Assembly: GCF_001039355.2 (NCBI RefSeq)
Contig: NW_019773958.1
Location: 306,167 to 370,166, forward strand
Direction of reading: 5' to 3'
Source: Lingula anatina
Taxonomy: Eukaryota; Brachiopoda; Lingulata; Lingulida; Lingulidae
DNA: 64,000 nucleotides
Of the stretch, positions 39,701-51,121 are shown one piece after another. The notes under the pieces were generated by a model. The model was not told the DNA's origin. It saw nothing but the letters and a program-made list of their open reading frames with translations, and made no database searches. Numbering within the stretch: position 1 is the first letter of the stretch; the number at the start of each line of letters is the position of its first letter. Made by a program: the position numbers and the translations under genes.

Positions 39701-42700
39701 AACCTAACTATGTGATGTGGCATATCTCATTCAGCAGCCAGATCATGATTCATATTGTGAACTTATTTCACAGTCTTTTTCTTTTGCCAGGTTTTCCGCA
39801 GTGGAGAAGGCATGGGTATCAGGTTAGACAGTGCACTTGCCTATGCCGGGGCCATCATCTCTCCATATTATGACTCCCTGCTGGTGAAGGTGATTTCTCA
39901 TGCACGCACCCACCAAGATGCATGTGCCAAGATGGTACGTGCTCTGACCGAGTTCAGGATTAGAGGAGTTAAGGTGAGAAAATTTAACAATTGAAAGTGA
40001 GTTGGATTCACACTGTCCATGGTTTTTGTGTAAATGGGCTTTGTGTTAGCCAGCCAAATGAAAAATTACAGCCAAAACTTCATGTTTAGCCAAGACAATT
40101 TGAAAAAAAAAAATTAAAGCCAAACTTTACCATACATGTATGTCTAGTGCACATTGAGTGTTCTGTAAATCTGTTTTGATTAAAATGGGGCTGTACAAAG
40201 ATCTGAAGAATACCTTGTTCATTTTTTTTTAAGACCAACACACCGTTCTTGCTCAATGTCCTCCAAAATACAAAGTTCCTGGAAGGTGCTGTGGATACTT
40301 ACTTCATAGATGAACATCCAGATCTCTTCAAGCTGAAACCCAGCCAGAACCGTGCGCAGAAGCTGCTCCGCTACCTGGCCGATGTGATGGTGAACGGCCC
40401 CCTCACTCCGCTAGCAACTGGGCTTCAGCCTGCAGAGATTGTGCCAACTGTGCCGCATGTGCCTTTTGGTAAGACTGTGAAAGATTTGGTTTCTTTTATC
40501 AATTTTTATTATGTTTTTTATCATTGGAAAGAGTTTAATCCTATACCAACAAATGTCTGTTAAGTCGTGTCCCTGAACATTTATTTATTATTTTTCTGTA
40601 AGTTCACTTATTCAGTTATACTTTTAATGATTACTCATTCATTTCTTTTACGCTATATCTTCAAGGTGATTCTTGCTTTAGCGTAGTTTTATCTAAAGCT
40701 CTGTTAGTTCAAATATTGGTGTGAAGTATGACAATAAGATAAGGGTGCTTTTTTTTTTGTAGGACCTTTTGATCATCACTGTAAGAGAGAAGTTTGATTT
40801 GTGTTTGTTAACAAATAATTGATTTTTTTTAATGAAAAATTGATGAATAACAGATGGAGATGACCTGGTGTTCCTGTGTTTATGCAGCTATTTTAATGCC
40901 AAAAATAGCTTTTTGGATTTTACCATTGCTGCTTTAAATACTTGGTGCATTGCTTAATACCTGCATGTATTGCATTACGATATTACAGTGTATCAGTGCT
41001 CCTTTTTTTCCATATTTTTATCATTTAATGGTACATGAACAAGTTGTAGGAAAGTTATTAATACTTTTATTTCAGGCTATTCAGGAATTTTTTTCTTTCC
41101 CAATTAACTTTCTTTCTTTTTTTCATAGTACTTTTATGGCCATATCGTTTATTGGAATCATATCTTTAAACCTTTGTGCTTAAATTTTTTTTGTGCAGGT
41201 ACAACAACAACCCAGGGTAACTATGTTTTCAATTTTTGATTTTTTTAACATTGTAAATCACTTGTTTAACAAAAAGTGGTGTCACTCATTTTGTCCTTAA
41301 ATGTATAGTAATATGCTGTATGTTCTGTAGAAGCCCTACAATTTTCGCATTATACCCATGTATTATGAAATATGCGGTGTGCTTTGAAATGAATTGCACT
41401 TGCGAAGAAACATCTTTTTTAAAGATCTTGCATCTTAATGGTAAATACTTGGATATACAAACCTATAATTTAAGAAAAATAGAAAGTCTGGAGAAGGAGG
41501 AGTTAAACTGAAAACTGTTTGAATTAACGGAAATTGAAGCATTGCAACCTTAAAGCAAGGTGTTGTGAACTGGAAGCATTGCAAATTTAACGCTAGGTGT
41601 TAAGATAGATGGGACCCCCATGTATATGTTAGATGGCTTTATTGGGTTATAATTGTGTTTCACATACCTTCTTTTCGTTAGTTTTTTTTTTATTGCGGGC
41701 TGACTGGCTGGCTTTATGCTTTCAATATAAAACCACTTTTGGGTTTGCTGACCTTGCTGCTAAGTATTAATGAAAACGCATCACCTTTCAGTATTTATAG
41801 TAAATGTAACTTTTGTTTCAGGTGATGGCATGTGCTTGACTTCTTTTTCATATTGATAGTGCATATTCATATTTTAGCTTATTACAAGTTGTTGTATTTA
41901 TGTACAAGCCTTGGGTAGATAAAAACATATGCATTATTTAGTTGTTTTCATTGTTTCATTTCTGCTTCATTTAATATTGTATGTAGGGCATTAAAAACTG
42001 CCTACAGACTTTTGGCTGTTTTGATAATCATTATTACACAGTATCATTCCCATAGATTAAGAGCTATTTTATGTCTGGTTTCTGCAGATTATAAAAGTAA
42101 TAGTAACTGAAGGATTCCTTTTTGGTGACTTAAGTCTATAAAAAATGAGGAAAAAATGTGATATTTAACCTCCTTTTACCATAATTTATTTATTACTAAA
42201 CAATTTTGTTGCATATAAAACGAGAGAAAAAAAAGAAATTGAAAGAGAGTTATAACCATTTAAGAATATCAAAATCACTTCTTTGTTTCTTAAAGCACTA
42301 GCATTAAAAGTATATGTAATGTTTCAGATGTCAAGCATCCCAAAGGCTGGAAGAATGTTCTAGACAAAGAAGGACCCAGTGGTTTGGCAAAAGCAATCAG
42401 AAATCACAAAGGTCTTCTGCTTATGGACACCACATACAGGGACGCCCACCAGTCCCTACTGGCTACTAGAGTTAGGACTTACGACATGAAGAGAATCTCT
42501 CCGTACACTTCTCACCATCTCAGCAATTTGTTTGCTTTAGAGAACTGGGGAGGTTAGTTTGTTGAAGCCTTGTTGAATTTTTTTCACATATCTTGATTTA
42601 ATGGAAGAAAGCTTTTACATTTCTGTTTTCAGCAAAACTTTATATTTTACGTAATAATAAAAACAGACTGCATATCACCAAATGAAAGATTACTTAGAGA

Positions 42701-45700
42701 ATTCTGCTGCAGTTTGGAATTTTGAATACATTTTATGAAATTATTTTATTAAAATAGGAAAAAGTCTGATAGTGGTCTGGTTATGGTATTTCTCCACTCA
42801 GAGGTGATCAGTTGTAAAACATCTTTATATACTGATAGTTTAACCCTTACTCTTCAGTTAGTGCACTCAATTTTTAAGAACCCTTACTTTTAATATCTTA
42901 ACCTTTTTTCCACATTTATAAACATTTTGTAATAGAAAACATGAACCGCTCCTTTCCATTTTTGTCTACAGGTAATTGTCAGCATTTTTTATGCAAAAGA
43001 GTGTAAATAGAGCTGTATTTGAGAGACTGTCTTATGGAAGATTTTTTACACAGTTTAGAGTGCACTGAATCTAGAGAATGTGGTCTTTGTTTCAGGTGCC
43101 ACATTTGATGTGGCTATGAGGTTTCTTCATGAATGTCCATGGGAACGGCTGGAAGAGCTGCGACAGCTTATCCCTAATATCCCCTTCCAGATGCTACTAC
43201 GAGGTGCTAATGCTGTGGGCTATACCAGCTACCCAGATAATGTGGTTTACAAGTGAGTATACCAATAATGTGGTCTACAAGTGAGTATACCAAATATGTG
43301 GTCTACAAATTAGTATACCCCTGATGTGGTCTACAAGTGAGTATCACTTTAATGTGGTCTACAAGTGAGTGTATGGATAATGTGATCCACAAGTGAGTTT
43401 TCTGATTATTTTATGCCTTTGTTGTATGGTGTTGTAATTATATGGAGAATTTAGAACGTTGGTTTGTATGAGCATTAGGTGCTACATTAAACGAACAATG
43501 TGATACTGTTCTATTTTGTAGTTATCACCTTTTCAAACAGCTGCCATATTTAAAAAGTTGTAAGAAATTAAGTCCCAGTTTAAAGATTTCCACTTTCATT
43601 TTACATAGAATAAAAGATCCAATTTTTCCCAACTTTAGGTTTTGCGATCTTGCTGTTCAGTGTGGCATGGACATATTCAGAGTGTTTGATTCTCTGAACT
43701 ATGTTCCCAATTTAATTCTTGGCATGGAAGCTTCAGCAAAAGCAGGTGAAAGACTGCATGTGTTTTGATTCAGTAATTGATAAAATTTAAGAGATAAGCA
43801 AATGTGAAAAAAAGTTATTTCTACTTTATAAGTTGGTTTTAACTTCAAAATAAGGACATTTTGTTAAAAAATGTCAATGAAAAAGTTTTTAGTTCTGGAA
43901 CATGATATTATTGGTGCACAAAAATTTCCAAAAACATCTAACATTTAAAGCTTTTAAATATATCAAACAGAGTAAGGTTACCCTAATGTATTTTATCTCT
44001 GCATTAAGGTGGAGTGGTGGAGGCAGCCATATGCTATACAGGAGATGTCACTAAACCTGGAACTAAGTATGATCTGGATTACTACCTGACCTTGGCAGAT
44101 GACCTGGTCAAGGGAGGGACACATATTCTAGGAATAAAGGCAATATTTCATTACCCTTTTTTTTTTTGTGATCTCTAAAATAAATTTATATATATATAAG
44201 TATCAAATATGGTACTTACTTTTCAATTTGCAATTTAGTATTATTTTGTTCCTGTTGCAATGAATACCTGTATGAAATTATTGAAATATAGATTTTTGAA
44301 AATCTCTTGATTGATTTTATTTGTATACATAATAAAGCAACACCAACTGTTTAGGTTATTGTATTGGTTATTTCTGTGTGGTATATGTTGATGTGTACTG
44401 TAGAGTGACAATTGATTACACATAGTCTCCTCATTTACTGAAATATTTTTTAATATCTTCTCCAGGACATGGCAGGTCTTCTCAAGCCAAATGCATCAAA
44501 GCTTTTGATTGGCTCCCTGAGAGAGAGATTCCCAGACATGCCCATCCATGTTCACACACATGACACTGCAGGTGCTGGTGTGGCATCCATGTTGGCAGCT
44601 GCACAAGCAGGAGCTGATATCGTTGATGTGGCTGTGGATTCTCTCTCAGGACTAACTTCTCAGCCGAGCATGGGTGCAATTGTGGCTGCTGTGGAAAATA
44701 CAGAATTGGATACTGGTATGTACATTTAAGTCTCTAACTTTAATTTCTTATCTATTTCTCATATACTTGTGCCTAAGTTGTACCCAGTACATAATAATAA
44801 TAACAAAGAGCATTGCTTAAAACGTATATTACTGTCAATATTCTAATGCTGAAGGTGGTACAAGTATGTCCCATTTGCATTCTTAAGTATTTTTAACAGT
44901 ATCTATAGCAAACACTTTATGACCTTATTTTAAGCTGACATGACGAGTATTAATTGAAACCATTGTACATTATTCATTACATCACATTTGGCAAATGTAT
45001 GAGTATTAAACATTTTAAAAAAAGGAGAAAAGATGACAAATTGTAATAAAAAGAATCTTTAATATTTCAAAATATTTTCTCAGAGAGTTGAAAATTATAG
45101 ATACCAGAAATGTTAATGTCTGGGTACATGTGAATATATTTCCATTTTGGTAGAAACATGAATTGCTCTTAAATTTATATCTTAGCATTAAATTACTGTA
45201 CTTACTCTCTCTCCCTCTTTTTCTCTCTGTATACGTGTACTATTGTTAATACTAGGTATAAAACTGGATAATGTGTTTGACTACTCTGCGTACTGGGCTC
45301 AGGCCAGGCAGCTGTATGCTCCATTTGAATGCTGTACAACTCTGAAGAGCTCAAATGCTGATGTCTACTTGAATGAGATCCCAGGTAAGAAAACACTCAC
45401 AATGATTTGTGACCAGCTTAATATCAGATTAAAAAATTTAAACATTGCATAGTGCTTATTGTTTATGATGATGTAAGAAATAGAAATTGTTTCATTTTTA
45501 AAATTTCATAAAGTGAATATTTTTCCCACTAATGAAATGTTTTTGATGTATGCTTGAATTGTACATAGTCATATTTTTCGAAGATCTCCTCACCTTTCAA
45601 TGATTTACAATCCATTGTCTTTTTACAGGAGGCCAGTACACCAATATTCAGTTCCAGGCCTACAGCCTTGGACTAGCTGACCAGTTTGAGGAGGTGAAGA

Positions 45701-47905
45701 AAAAATATGCTGAGGCCAACCAGCTTTTAGGAGACATAATCAAGGTGCAGTGAAATTCATGATCGACACTTTTAATATAATACAATTTTAAGCAGACGTC
45801 GGGGTTCAAGACTTCAGAGACCTCTGGTGGAATATTGACCAGAGGCAAATATGTGCTAAAGAAGCATATGCTCGTAAATGGGACAAACTGCATTATTGGC
45901 TCTGTCTTAATTCGGTCAATGACACATCCATGCAATGATAGATGTAGAATACCTTCATCACATAAATTGTCTATACACTTCCTAAAATTCCTTCATGTAT
46001 TTTAGGTGACTCCATCCTCTAAGGTTGTGGGAGATTTAGCTCAGTTTATGGTGCAGAATAAGCTTACCGGGCAGATGGTAAAGGACAGAGCAGAAGAACT
46101 GGCGTTCCCTAACTCTGTTATACAGTATCTGCAGGGCTACATTGGAGAACCACCATTTGGATTTCCAGAACCTCTGAGGAGTAAGGTAATTTAGAAGGAC
46201 ATTTGGTAGATGGTTCCTGCATTAATTGAAGGATATGGTAGTTAAAAGATAACAGTTACTTATATGTTTTAGTGGCCAAATATTATAATACCCTCACAAT
46301 TTTCCCTAAAAATTAATATTATGTTTACCTTTTTAACTGTGAAAATTTTGGCTGTTTTGTGGGAAATTTTAGAATGCTATGGTTCACAGTGAAGACAAAC
46401 GCTGGAAATCTCCTATCTAAGATAATAACATTATTTTGTCTTTTTAATTATTACCCTTGAGGCCACACTGGGAATATTAATCACAATATTTTATTTCAGG
46501 TGTTAAAAGATAAACCAAGAATTAAAGGCAGGCCAGGGGAATCTTTGCCAGACATGGACTTTGATCAATTACATTCACAGTTGGTTGAAAGACATGGAAA
46601 GAATGTCACAGATAAAGAAGTGATGAGCGCTGCCCTCTATCCTAAAGTTACTGAAGAATACCTAGAATTCAAGGAAACATATGGCCCGGTACAAAGACTG
46701 GAAAGCAAATTATTCTTCACAGGACCTCTCATTGGGCAAGAAATCCAGGTATGAGAAAGGTGCTTTTGCAGCAAATGACTTGAGCAGTGCAAGATTAGTT
46801 CAGTAACTGTTGAATTTATATTTGGATAGAGTAATCTGTTAGATTGTATGTACGTATAAGTTTTATGCAGGTCGACTCACAGGCACTGTTGGTATGCATG
46901 TAAGTATTACTATGAATCGTCAAATGTTGCCCTTCTTTATCATTACATGTATATGATTGAAAAATATAATAACAGACCACACCTGAGTCAAATCAGAGTG
47001 TATTAATTGAAACCAACCATATTGTTTTAGGTGGAAATTGAGAAGGGAAAAACCTTGCACATCAAGACCTTGGCAGTGTCTGAGAAACTGACCAAGACTG
47101 GAGAAAGAGAGGTGTTCTTTGAGCTCAATGGACAGTTAAGATCTGTTCTAGTCAAAGATCTGGAAGCTATGAAGGTATGTCTGTTTTCATTAACCCATAT
47201 AGGGATTATTTCAGAGACTACACTAAAATGGGTTTTGCAGTTTTTTCTGTGGTTTGATATCAGGTTGCCTTTATCATACAAATGATTTTTAGCAAACACA
47301 CTAAGGTGCATGGTTTATAAAATATAAATTATTTTTTCTCCATATGTGTGCAATTCAGCTTTTATTTTACTTGCCATTTGTTTCAATAGTTAGTTGTATG
47401 TTGTAAAACATTTTCAAGAAGTTGCTTCTGAGAGGAAATTGTCATGATGGTTTTTCTGTAAATTTTCGCAGATTTTTTCCCACTGATAAAGAAGCAGTGA
47501 ATTGTCTGTTTATGCCTGGTGCTATAATCTAGAAAATAAGAACCTGTAGGTTCTCTTAGTCTCAAGAAATCCATGTTCACTTTACTACATTTTTATTTTT
47601 GATTTGGAATGTTTATCCATAATGAACAAGTACATCATTCTATTTTCTGTCAGGAAATGCACTTCCATCCTAAGGCTCTAAAAGGAGTCAAGGGTTCCAT
47701 TGGGTCTCCAATGCCTGGAAACGTGGTAGACATCAAGGTGAAGGAAGGGGACAGGGTTAAACAGGGAGATACTCTTTTGGTGCTGTCCGCCATGAAGATG
47801 GAAATGACTGTCACTGCTCCAATTGATGGCATTGTGAAAAAAGTAGCTGTCACAAAAGACATGAAACTGGAGGGAGATGATTTGTTAATGGAAATTGAGG
47901 CCTGA
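27385..47905 (+). CDS. PC: Pyruvate carboxylase, mitochondrial, complete (21 coding exons)
   Basis: Exons: 27385-27577, 31772-31956, 32257-32422, 32732-32877, 33259-33376, 33593-33863, 34331-34493, 34893-35075, 35335-35569, 36312-36329, 38055-38279, 43096-43252, 43639-43745, 44009-44139, 44466-44715, 45256-45384, 45629-45744, 46006-46185, 46500-46748, 47031-47174, 47654-47905. They total 3618 nt, 1205 residues (human 1178). Exon 1 encodes an Arg-rich, acid-poor mitochondrial presequence. Biotin carboxylase domain: VMVANRG-type start ([13 protein letters not shown]), [15 protein letters not shown]-grasp loop, [12 protein letters not shown]. Carboxyltransferase domain: [13 protein letters not shown] and [11 protein letters not shown]766 is the family's carbamylated metal-binding lysine. 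The biotin carrier has AMKM, with biotinyl-lysine near 1170. The enzyme makes oxaloacetate from pyruvate, bicarbonate and ATP in the mitochondrial matrix. Exons 7-11 have second copies at 39225-42552. Intron 14 is GC-AG; intron 7 has a weak donor (GAG/GTCTCC). Confidence 0.97.
27658..27752. repeat. A-tract plus long (TA)n microsatellite, PC intron 1
   Basis: A run of A followed by about 85 bases of TA, broken by two TACATATA interruptions, just inside the first PC intron. Frames through it encode only Ile-Tyr repeats and are not coding. Confidence 0.95.
29297..29430 (+). repeat. Dispersed AT-rich repeat, left of the GPCR relic
   Basis: Shares AGGGTATACC, then GATTATG, then AAGCTCTAA and TTGTTT, in the same order and orientation, with 31241-31360. 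Identity is patchy, so I call it a diverged direct repeat flanking the GPCR relic. Part of the sequence just before the right copy (31137-31190) also resembles 58780-58840. Confidence 0.45.
29463..30469 (-). pseudogene. Damaged intronless class A GPCR in PC intron 1
   Basis: Minus strand, about 335 codons with no introns. A Ser/Asn/Thr-rich N-terminus with NxT/NxS sites is followed by hydrophobic segments typical of TM1-TM4, with [13 protein letters not shown] at the end of TM3 (DRY motif kept) and ICN in TM1. One in-frame TAA (29872-29870) falls in extracellular loop 2, just after SSNDFC. The frame resumes without shift through TM5 and TM6, where YVQAVIPF replaces the usual CWxP. A second lesion follows: in the T6 run after KPMG the frame is off by one base. 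TM7 ([19 protein letters not shown]) continues in another frame to a stop at 29463. This pattern fits a divergent peptide-receptor-like GPCR that is a pseudogene, or a gene carrying sequencing errors. No ligand can be assigned. Confidence 0.8.
31241..31360 (+). repeat. Dispersed AT-rich repeat, right of the GPCR relic
   Basis: Diverged direct copy of 29297-29430 (AGGGTATACC, GATTATGGGG, AAAGCTCTAAGG, TTGTTTATC). With its partner it brackets the GPCR relic. Confidence 0.45.
34098..34145. repeat. (CATTA)n microsatellite, copy 1
   Basis: 48 bases of perfect pentanucleotide repeat in PC intron 6. The other copy (38982-39039) has 58 bases, two more units, as expected for two alleles. Confidence 0.92.
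36312..36329 (+). CDS. PC: PC microexon of 18 nt (exon 10)
   Basis: Eighteen bases, GTACAACAACAACCCAGG, between a TTTTTGTGCAG acceptor and a GTAACTATG donor, encoding Gly-Thr-Thr-Thr-Thr-Gln with a split Gly codon at its start. The phase is 1 on both sides, so inclusion adds six residues and skipping keeps the frame. It falls in the linker between the biotin carboxylase and carboxyltransferase domains. The second copy at 41199-41216 is identical and has the same splice sites. Confidence 0.7.
36532..37138 (+). mobile_element. Insertion of ~607 bp present in only one PC copy
   Basis: Copy 1 has this block between CATCTTTTT and TTTAAAGATC. Copy 2 (41405-41430) runs CATCTTTTTTAAAGATC without it. 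The block opens with a perfect inverted repeat (TATGTACAGACACA, two-base spacer, TGTGTCTGTACATA; 36532-36561), then a GTC/GCC hexamer tract (36577-36627), then TTGTAAACACGATAA. It ends in sequence matching the satellite-bearing repeat of MEMO1 intron 4, including a shared terminus near GCTGCCTTGTTT. This is best read as a non-autonomous mobile element; the class is unknown, and a deletion in copy 2 is the alternative. Confidence 0.75.
38760..38760. other. Single-N assembly join in the PC gene
   Basis: Separates copy 1 (ending TTATGGAAGGT) from copy 2 (starting ACTAGATTGG). Each side continues homologously in the other copy, and the seam falls in intronic sequence. Confidence 0.97.
38982..39039. 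repeat. (CATTA)n microsatellite, copy 2
   Basis: 58 bases of the same pentanucleotide repeat, two units longer than copy 1. Confidence 0.92.
39225..42552 (+). CDS. PC: PC duplicate exons 7-11
   Basis: Second copies at 39225-39387, 39791-39973, 40234-40468, 41199-41216 and 42328-42552, with identical splice phases. The exon differences I saw are all synonymous (for example GTA/GTG and ACG/ACA third positions). The block totals 824 nt, which is not a multiple of three, so reading exons 7-11 twice in one mRNA would shift the frame of everything after it. Only one copy can belong to the functional transcript; the other is an alternative allele placed in series. Confidence 0.92.
43236..43403 (+). 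repeat. 28-bp minisatellite that copies the PC exon 12 splice donor
   Basis: Six units at exact 28-bp spacing start at 43236, 43264, 43292, 43320, 43348 and 43376. Unit 1 is the end of coding exon 12 plus its donor (GATAATGTGGTTTACAA/GTGAGTAT). Units 2, 4, 5 and 6 keep AAGTGAGT; unit 3 is mutated to AAATTAGT. Confidence 0.93.
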
Positions 47906-48660
47906 TTGAGTTGATCATTTAGTGAATATTAATATATAGTTAAAATTTTTAAAAAAGAAAAAAAAAATGCCAGCTTTGTTGTATTTGATGCTTTAAATAA
48001 TGGCAAGTTTGAATATTATGGCATGGAATGCATAATTGTGTGTATGGAAGGAATGATTATACAATTGTTATATTAATTGCCATCGTCTTGATGCCATACT
48101 AAAAAAATATTATTAATAGTACTGATAGTAGATAGAATTATAGGTTAAATGTCTAGTCCATATACTTAAACCACAGCTAGATAATGCACAAATACAGCTG
48201 AGGTTGGCATCTTCTTAACATCATGGATTTGAAATCTGTTAATATGCCATGTATACTAGTATAGGAAGATGGTTAAAACTAATGTTAACAGAAGGGGTGT
48301 CGGTGCTCTTATAAGAAACTTTTTTTTTTTAATTTCATTTTTTTCTGATTTTATTATTTGTGCAGAGTGGATTTTTTGGGTGTTTTTTTTTTATTTTTTT
48401 TGAGTAACAAAAATGAATATTTGCAAATATAGGTGGATGTCATTGCTTTGTATATACTTGTGTCAGGATTGGAGTTCACATTTACAATTGAAATGTTTAC
48501 GTCTAAATTTTATTTACACAATTCAATGAAAAACTGAGAATATCTAGACCATTGTATAATGAAGTGCTTTTGAAAAACAAAACCTCAAAGGGATCTTTTG
48601 ATTGCCCAGTATAATCAGGCACAAGCAATATTTTGTTTTGAATAAAATGTAGTATGTAAA
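47906..48660 (+). other. PC 3' UTR with poly(A) signal
   Basis: Sequence after the TGA at 47903-47905, AT-rich with several T runs. A clear AATAAA at 48641-48646 gives a 3' UTR of roughly 750 nt. Another AATAAA-containing site at about 48796 is possible. Confidence 0.5.
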
Positions 48661-51016
48661 TATTTTGTGTGGTGTTCAAGTTCTTCGTCATTGAAAAAAA
48701 AGCAGGAAATCTGATAGTTCTACAAAAGTGTAAAATAATTTGAAAAAAAAAGACGGAAGGGTGGCCCACTCTACTAATTAGACTCTTGGATCCCTTTAAT
48801 AAAAAGCACTGTAAAGAAAGGAACAACCTTCAAAGTTGTCGCAAGAACTGGCACTTGACTACATTCTTGTGATGCGAGAAAATACCACTGCAGGACCGAT
48901 AATCATAGTGGCTATTAATATGTTAAAAGGATTCTTCCAGCACAGCTGTCGCAAAAAAACCTGGTGTCATACATGATTAGCCCCATAAAACGAATCCGTT
49001 CTTTAAAACCGGTAAATTGACAGTGAAGATATTTGTCGATGTTGAAAATAACTTGAATAAATAAAGAATACCTAAGTTGAACTGATTCCACTGTTAGCCT
49101 TTCCCTGGGCCGCAGATTGATTTTTCACTAGATATTCAGAGATACATATCTGGCAAATTCGTGATATTTTATTCTACTGCCCAATTTTGGTATGGAATTA
49201 ATTGCGTCACACAGTTGGCCCCTTTTTCTGACACATTCTATAAGAACGGTAACGGTTTTGAATACCTGCACGAAGTAGTCCGATAATACGTGAGGATATA
49301 TATATATATATATCTCGTGGGCCCCATGGCTAGTTGCACTATACCCTGTATCAAAATTTTCTATAAATTGTTTCAGATTGATAGATGCGTTTTTTTAACA
49401 CAAACATGCAAATGAATGTCGTGCTTATGCTTTGAGATCGGCCTTTTTTATGTAATAATTCGGACAAGCTTCAGATCAAAGTAGAACGTAATTGACTGAC
49501 ACTAAATGAACGCACATACATGTACAGTCCAGTATACACTCCACTCTTCCTAATTATTAAAGTTTAGTCGATCTAGTGATTTAATCATACTTTCTTGACA
49601 TCAATTTACAGTAATGGCTTCGGCAGTAAATGGATATTTGTAAATGTTTAAACAGTCTAATGGAAAATTGTAATGCAGTGAGTGAACTTACTGATTCACT
49701 TTGGATAATACATGATAAAAACAGTAAGAATGACATACATATTTCATGTGTTAAAAGTACTCAAGTGGAAAACAACCCCTGCAAAGGGAGAAACAATGTA
49801 TTAAGTTGGGCAAATAGAAAATAAATGAATATTTTTTAGGTGTGAAAACGATCGAATAGTAAGTGGTTGTCACAGAAGATGAACAACGGTATTCAGTGGG
49901 ATACTTATAAAAATTATAATCGGATATGGTAAAGTTCTGTTAATCGTTTGTCAACCCAATTATAATTAGCTACGGTGATGGGATTAGCTATTTTGTTTTT
50001 TATAAAAAGTTAAAACTTTACTACCGGGCCTAACCCTAAAACCGTTTTCTTCAGTTATTGGGTTGGCCTTCCCCCTTAAGGGCTCTCTCAAGTTCAATCT
50101 GTTTAATGGCAGTCTTACCCGTAGGTATTACAAGTCACTCGATATATGCCACTACACCAGGGATTCAATTCACGTCAATTTGTACTGGTCTCCTATGCTA
50201 CTTATTTTACCATCTCAAACCACATTAGATAATGAATACGAACTTCCTAGCAAACACAGATCGTTATTAGAACGTTACCATTACGTTATGGTAACATTCT
50301 AGTAACGAGCTGTGTTGGCTGGGTTTAAGATCGCAAACAAAAAGAGTATTATGTAACTCTGCAGTTTGTCTTTTTTTCAACCTTAATTTCATTTTTTCAA
50401 ATATGAGGAAAACTACATTTTGGAGGTGCAGCTCTAACAGTAATTCGGTTATATTAGGTCTTTATTTATAATAGAAGCCCCTATATATAGTATTCGTGCG
50501 AATGTCGCTTGATTTATTCATGTACTTCGTTCTCAGTTGTAAGCCCATTTTGTCATCAAGAAAGCTGTAGTTAATGGAATATTGCTATAAATATCAATTT
50601 GCTAATCGTATTTAACATGTTCTTCAAACGCGTTTTCTAGGCAAAGGCCTATATGATTGAACAGAAGCTTGCGAGATGGATTGCCACCCAAAGTTATATA
50701 TACCAAATTGAAATTGCAAGTCAAAGTTATATAAATGTTAACAAACTACAATCTGCACTTTTATCTTAAAATCAGTCCTTTAAAAGCTTTTTAACTTGGT
50801 GTATGGGGAGGGGCAGAAAAGATCACGTTCAAAATCTTTATAGGGTCTTAATTTTGCAGCAGATCTGCTATTATTCTGTGTATTCAGGCAGTCAGGTAGA
50901 CTATAAGGGCAACTTTTTCTGAATCGAGTGAAGGCATTTGTTGATTCCAATATGTTAAAATGCAGATCCATGTGTATTGAACTCGATAAACATTGATATT
51001 ATATGAAAATAACTAA
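48661..51016. other. Intergenic region between PC and the Ig receptor gene
   Basis: No exon was recognised. Holds a short (TA)n near 49296-49312 and the foldback element at 50246-50323. The few frames of 60-80 codons have no recognisable domain. Confidence 0.5.
50246..50323. mobile_element. 78-bp foldback/hairpin element
   Basis: Two 36-bp arms (50246-50281 and 50288-50323) are inverted copies with five mismatches by my count, around a six-base loop TACGTT. The arm ends near the loop read GTTACCAT and ATGGTAAC; the outer ends read CCTAGC and GCTGGG. It would form a long single hairpin. It resembles a miniature foldback repeat, not a gene hairpin. Confidence 0.75.
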
Positions 51017-51121
51017 TTACGTAACGTCACACAATTTCGCGTGCGTAGAAATGTAAAACGTCATGCATGCGCTTTGTTGATTATGACGCGATGATGACGT
51101 AGCCAAACATTCATGACGTCA
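51017..51121 (+). promoter_or_regulatory. Cluster of bZIP/CRE-type sites upstream of the Ig receptor
   Basis: Within 105 bases: TTACGTAA (PAR-bZIP/NFIL3-type palindrome) at 51017-51024, ACGTCA at 51024-51029 and at 51058-51063, TGACGC at 51084-51089, TGACGT at 51095-51100, and the full palindromic CRE TGACGTCA at 51114-51121. GCATGCGC nearby is NRF1-like. The cluster is about 670 bases upstream of the receptor start codon, so a 5' UTR, possibly with an intron, would separate them. Motif-based inference. Confidence 0.5.

Larger units (their letters stand above)
38762..43039. repeat. PC duplicated segment, copy 2
   Basis: Counterpart of 33872-38757. It continues uninterrupted into exon 12, whereas copy 1 continues uninterrupted from exon 6. 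Together they are two overlapping representations of one genomic interval. Confidence 0.93.
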
